Positions 61,831 to 64,000 of a stretch of 64,000 nucleotides of DNA are shown piece by piece. Location of the stretch: assembly GCF_012641475.1 (NCBI RefSeq), contig NZ_JABAIL010000001.1, forward strand, positions 1-64,000, given 5' to 3'. Position 1 is the stretch's first letter, and the number at the start of each line of letters is the position of its first letter. Position numbers and translations under genes: made by a program. Under the pieces are notes generated by a model that did not search any database, had not been told where the DNA came from, and was given only the letters and a program-made list of their open reading frames with translations. The stretch is from Flammeovirga agarivorans. GTDB taxonomy: Bacteria; Bacteroidota; Bacteroidia; Cytophagales; Flammeovirgaceae.

Positions 61831-61872
61831 AAAAAAAGGGCTTACAGAATCATAACTTGTAAGCCCTTTCTC
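61831..61872 (-). terminator. Terminator of the alcohol dehydrogenase gene
   Basis: AAAGGGCTTACA and TGTAAGCCCTTT (61835-61846 and 61858-61869) form a perfect 12-bp stem. Read on minus it runs into TTTTATTG. Confidence 0.85.
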
Positions 61873-61890
61873 ATTATTGAATACTATAAA

Positions 61891-63060
61891 TTAGATACTC
61901 ATCTCTACAATTTCTTGAACCTTTTCTAAGGTGATGTCACCTCTTTCGCCTAGACCTAACCACTTTCTCTCTTCAAAACGAGAAGTAATAGTCTTAGCAA
62001 CATCTGAATGATTATCTGTATAGTCAGATATTTTAGTTTTAATACCCATAGAATGGAAAAACTCTACAGTTCTCTCAATAGTGGCTTGGGCTTTTTCTTC
62101 TTCACTTCCTTCAGTGATACCCCAAACTCTTTCACCATATTGAACTAATTTATCTTTCTTATTATTGAACATCACTCTGTATAAGTTAGGACCAATGATC
62201 GCTAAAGTACGAGCGTGGTCGATTTCAAATAAAGCAGTAAGTTCATGACCAATCATGTGAGTAGCCCAGTCGGTAGGAACACCTTGTTGAATAAGACCGT
62301 TTAAAGCCATCGTACAACACCACATAAAGTTACCGGTAACTGTACTATCACCAGGGTTAGCAATTACTTGTGGTCCAATTTCTACTAGAGTCTGTAATAT
62401 ACCTTCTGCAAATCTATCTTGTAGTGGAGCTTGTGCAGGGTAGGTTAGGTATTGCTCTAAAACATGAGTGAAAGCATCTGTGACGCCATTAACGATTTGT
62501 CTCTGTGGTAATGATGCAACAACTCTAGGGTCTAATACAGAGAATTTAGGGAAGCATAAAGGACCTCCGAAAGCTAATTTTTCTTTTGTGCCTTCTCTGG
62601 TTACCACAGATCCAGAGTTCATTTCTGAACCAGTTGCAGGAAGGGTTAACACTGTACCAAAAGGAACAGCCTCTGTTACTTTCTTACCTAGACCTTTTTT
62701 AATAATATCCCAAGGATCACTTTCTGTAAAAGGAATAGCAACACATAAGAATTTACATGCATCGATGACAGACCCTCCACCTACAGCTAAAATAAAGTCA
62801 ATATTTTCGGCTAAAGCGACTTCTCTAGCTTTCATGATGGTTTCATATCTAGGGTTAGGTTCAATACCCGAGAAGTCAATGACATTATATTCTTTCAGGG
62901 CACCCTTTACTGTATCGTATACACCATTTTTCTTAATACTGCCGCCGCCAAATACCATCAAGATATTTTTTGTACCTGCAGGAATATGTTTTGCTACGTT
63001 TTCTAATTGATTTTCACCGAACACTAAACGAGTTGGGTTCCAAAGTTCAAAGTTTTTCAT
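61891..63060 (-). CDS. Iron-type (group III) alcohol dehydrogenase, YqhD/BdhA-like
   Basis: The 389-residue enzyme has FGGGSIKKNGVYD and AVGGGSVIDACKF (nucleotide binding), TGSEMNSGSV, and metal-ligand His residues within GHELTALFEIDHARTLAI, as in NADPH-dependent butanol/aldehyde reductases. The form is shorter than bifunctional AdhE and lacks an aldehyde dehydrogenase half. It would reduce aldehydes. A divergent SDR gene starts 178 bp away. Confidence 0.93.
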   Translation of the reverse strand: MKNFELWNPTRLVFGENQLENVAKHIPAGTKNILMVFGGGSIKKNGVYDTVKGALKEYNVIDFSGIEPNPRYETIMKAREVALAENIDFILAVGGGSVIDACKFLCVAIPFTESDPWDIIKKGLGKKVTEAVPFGTVLTLPATGSEMNSGSVVTREGTKEKLAFGGPLCFPKFSVLDPRVVASLPQRQIVNGVTDAFTHVLEQYLTYPAQAPLQDRFAEGILQTLVEIGPQVIANPGDSTVTGNFMWCCTMALNGLIQQGVPTDWATHMIGHELTALFEIDHARTLAIIGPNLYRVMFNNKKDKLVQYGERVWGITEGSEEEKAQATIERTVEFFHSMGIKTKISDYTDNHSDVAKTITSRFEERKWLGLGERGDITLEKVQEIVEMSI

Positions 63061-63237
63061 GGACTAGAATTGCTATTTAAAGTATGTGATTTCTAATTGA
63101 TTGATGATTAAATATTTCGTTCTATTAAAGATCACTACTTATTACTAAAATGACTAATAAAATGTTTAAATTTTTGCAACCGATATTGATGGCCTTTTCA
63201 ATCTAATGTATAACTTCGCAACAAATAATTGATAACA

Positions 63238-64000
63238 ATGAAACAGACAATCTTTATTACAGGAGCGTCGTCTGGAATTGGTAAATCTATCGCTCAATCT
63301 GCTTTGTCAAAAGGCTATAATGTGATTGGAACATCTAGAAATCCAGAGACAGTAAAAAACAAGCTAGAAGGAGTACGATATGTGGCTTTAGATGTATCGA
63401 GTATTGAAAGTATTGATGCTTGTTGGGAAGAAATCAAAGATGAGAAAATTGATGTATTAGTAAATAATGCAGGACAATCTCAAATCGGACCTGTTGAAGA
63501 AACGTCGTTAGATAAATTACGTTATTTATTTGAGGTCAATTTCTTTGGGTTAATCCATTTAACTAAAAAGGTTTTACCACAAATGAGAGAAAGAAGAAGT
63601 GGTATTATTATTAATATCGGTTCTTTAAATGGACGCTTTGCAGCACCTTATTACTCAAGTTATTGTGCTACAAAATTTGCTTTATCTGGTTTTACTCAAT
63701 CATTACGTAGTGAAATGAAAGAGTTTAATGTAACAGTGGCATTAGTAGAACCCAATCATATTGCCTCTAACATTGTTCCTGATTTTAACTGTGGAGAAGA
63801 TTCAGAGTATTATCCTTATGCGAATAATATCAGAGAGAGTGTAAAAGGAAGTATGTCGAAGGCAGAGTCGGCAAATGTAATTTCCGATACTGTAATGCAA
63901 GTGGTAGAGTCGAAAGCTCCATCACCTGTTTATGTTTCTGGTGGAAATGCTGGTTTACTAGCATTTGCTAAAAGATTCCTTCCGGATAAAATGGCAGAAA
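63238..64000 (+). CDS. Short-chain dehydrogenase/reductase, truncated by window end
   Basis: 254 residues are visible, and the frame is open at base 64000. It begins MKQTIFITGASSGIGKSIAQ with TGxxxGIG at 8-15, NNAG at 76-79 and the catalytic Ser129, Tyr142, Lys146 (IGSL, YCATK). It is a classical SDR of unknown substrate, NAD(P)-dependent. The start is ATG at 63238. A weak TAACTTCG box lies 20 bases upstream. The C-terminus is outside the window. Confidence 0.9.
   Translation, partial: MKQTIFITGASSGIGKSIAQSALSKGYNVIGTSRNPETVKNKLEGVRYVALDVSSIESIDACWEEIKDEKIDVLVNNAGQSQIGPVEETSLDKLRYLFEVNFFGLIHLTKKVLPQMRERRSGIIINIGSLNGRFAAPYYSSYCATKFALSGFTQSLRSEMKEFNVTVALVEPNHIASNIVPDFNCGEDSEYYPYANNIRESVKGSMSKAESANVISDTVMQVVESKAPSPVYVSGGNAGLLAFAKRFLPDKMAE

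Overview
The window reads as a chromosomal segment of a low-GC Bacteroidota bacterium, most likely a marine Cytophagales relative (Flammeovirga-like is a guess from overall flavour; no rRNA is present to prove it). Supporting signs are the TTG-N19/20-TAnnTTTG promoters at thrC and the tRNA array, a PorT homologue, OmpA/PD40 proteins, a sigma-FecR-TonB receptor operon with an STN domain, many lipoproteins with an LSSC-type lipobox, UbiE for menaquinone, and weak Shine-Dalgarno signals. No insertion sequence, prophage or CRISPR array was seen; it is mostly core and accessory chromosome.

Layout. 1-2.9 kb: a LuxE-like acyl-adenylating protein with a 49-residue lipoprotein, another lipoprotein, and porT overlapping ubiE. 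3.8-9.0 kb: two large TPR/PD40/OmpA proteins of PorE-like architecture, divergent from porT-ubiE, suggesting a type IX secretion or envelope neighbourhood. 9.0-11.5 kb: a partial SUF set (sufS, sufE, a SufT-type DUF59 protein, bacilliredoxin). 11.7-15.3 kb: a His-rich MerC-like membrane protein, then on the other strand an ABC ATPase, a permease with a His-rich loop and a DUF3299-like exported protein, together looking like a metal-linked system. 15.5-17.4 kb: an exported PQQ-like propeller protein.

17.6-24.5 kb: the tryptophan operon trpE-G-D-C-(two reverse-strand genes)-F-B, preceded by a complete transcription attenuator: a 20-codon leader peptide with three consecutive Trp codons, mutually exclusive 1:2 and 2:3 hairpins and a 3:4 terminator. 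trpA is not present after trpB. One of the two reverse-strand genes inside the operon appears frameshifted.

24.6-37.2 kb: exported protein of unknown function, a DNPH1/RCL-like nucleotide hydrolase, an exported caspase-like protein, thrC, an AraC regulator followed by a DUF3302-HlyD-TolC export set with no obvious pump, a DPP-IV-like peptidase and a coiled-coil protein. 37.4-43.0 kb: ECF sigma, FecR anti-sigma and an STN-TonB receptor, divergent from a lipoprotein. 43.2-48.0 kb: an AmpG-like transporter, a family-10-like glycosyl hydrolase, a BadF-type sugar kinase that lacks any ATG/GTG/TTG start, and a coiled-coil membrane protein; the first three suggest salvage of cell-wall sugars. 48.5-54.4 kb: a glucosaminidase, a small coupled gene pair, a DUF5522 protein, rsgA behind a structured 5' region, purM, a cytochrome c and a TIGR02757 protein.

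54.5-55.0 kb: five identical tRNA-Glu(TTC) genes in 105-bp tandem units with their own promoter and terminator. 55.2-64 kb: a VIT/DUF2135 protein, a coiled-coil protein, a YaeR-like VOC protein, an ECF sigma operon with a two-helix protein and an MsrQ-like membrane protein, a two-TM protein, an iron-type alcohol dehydrogenase, and an SDR dehydrogenase cut by the window end. Start sites below were chosen from ATG codons, signal peptides and gene overlaps rather than taking the longest frame.
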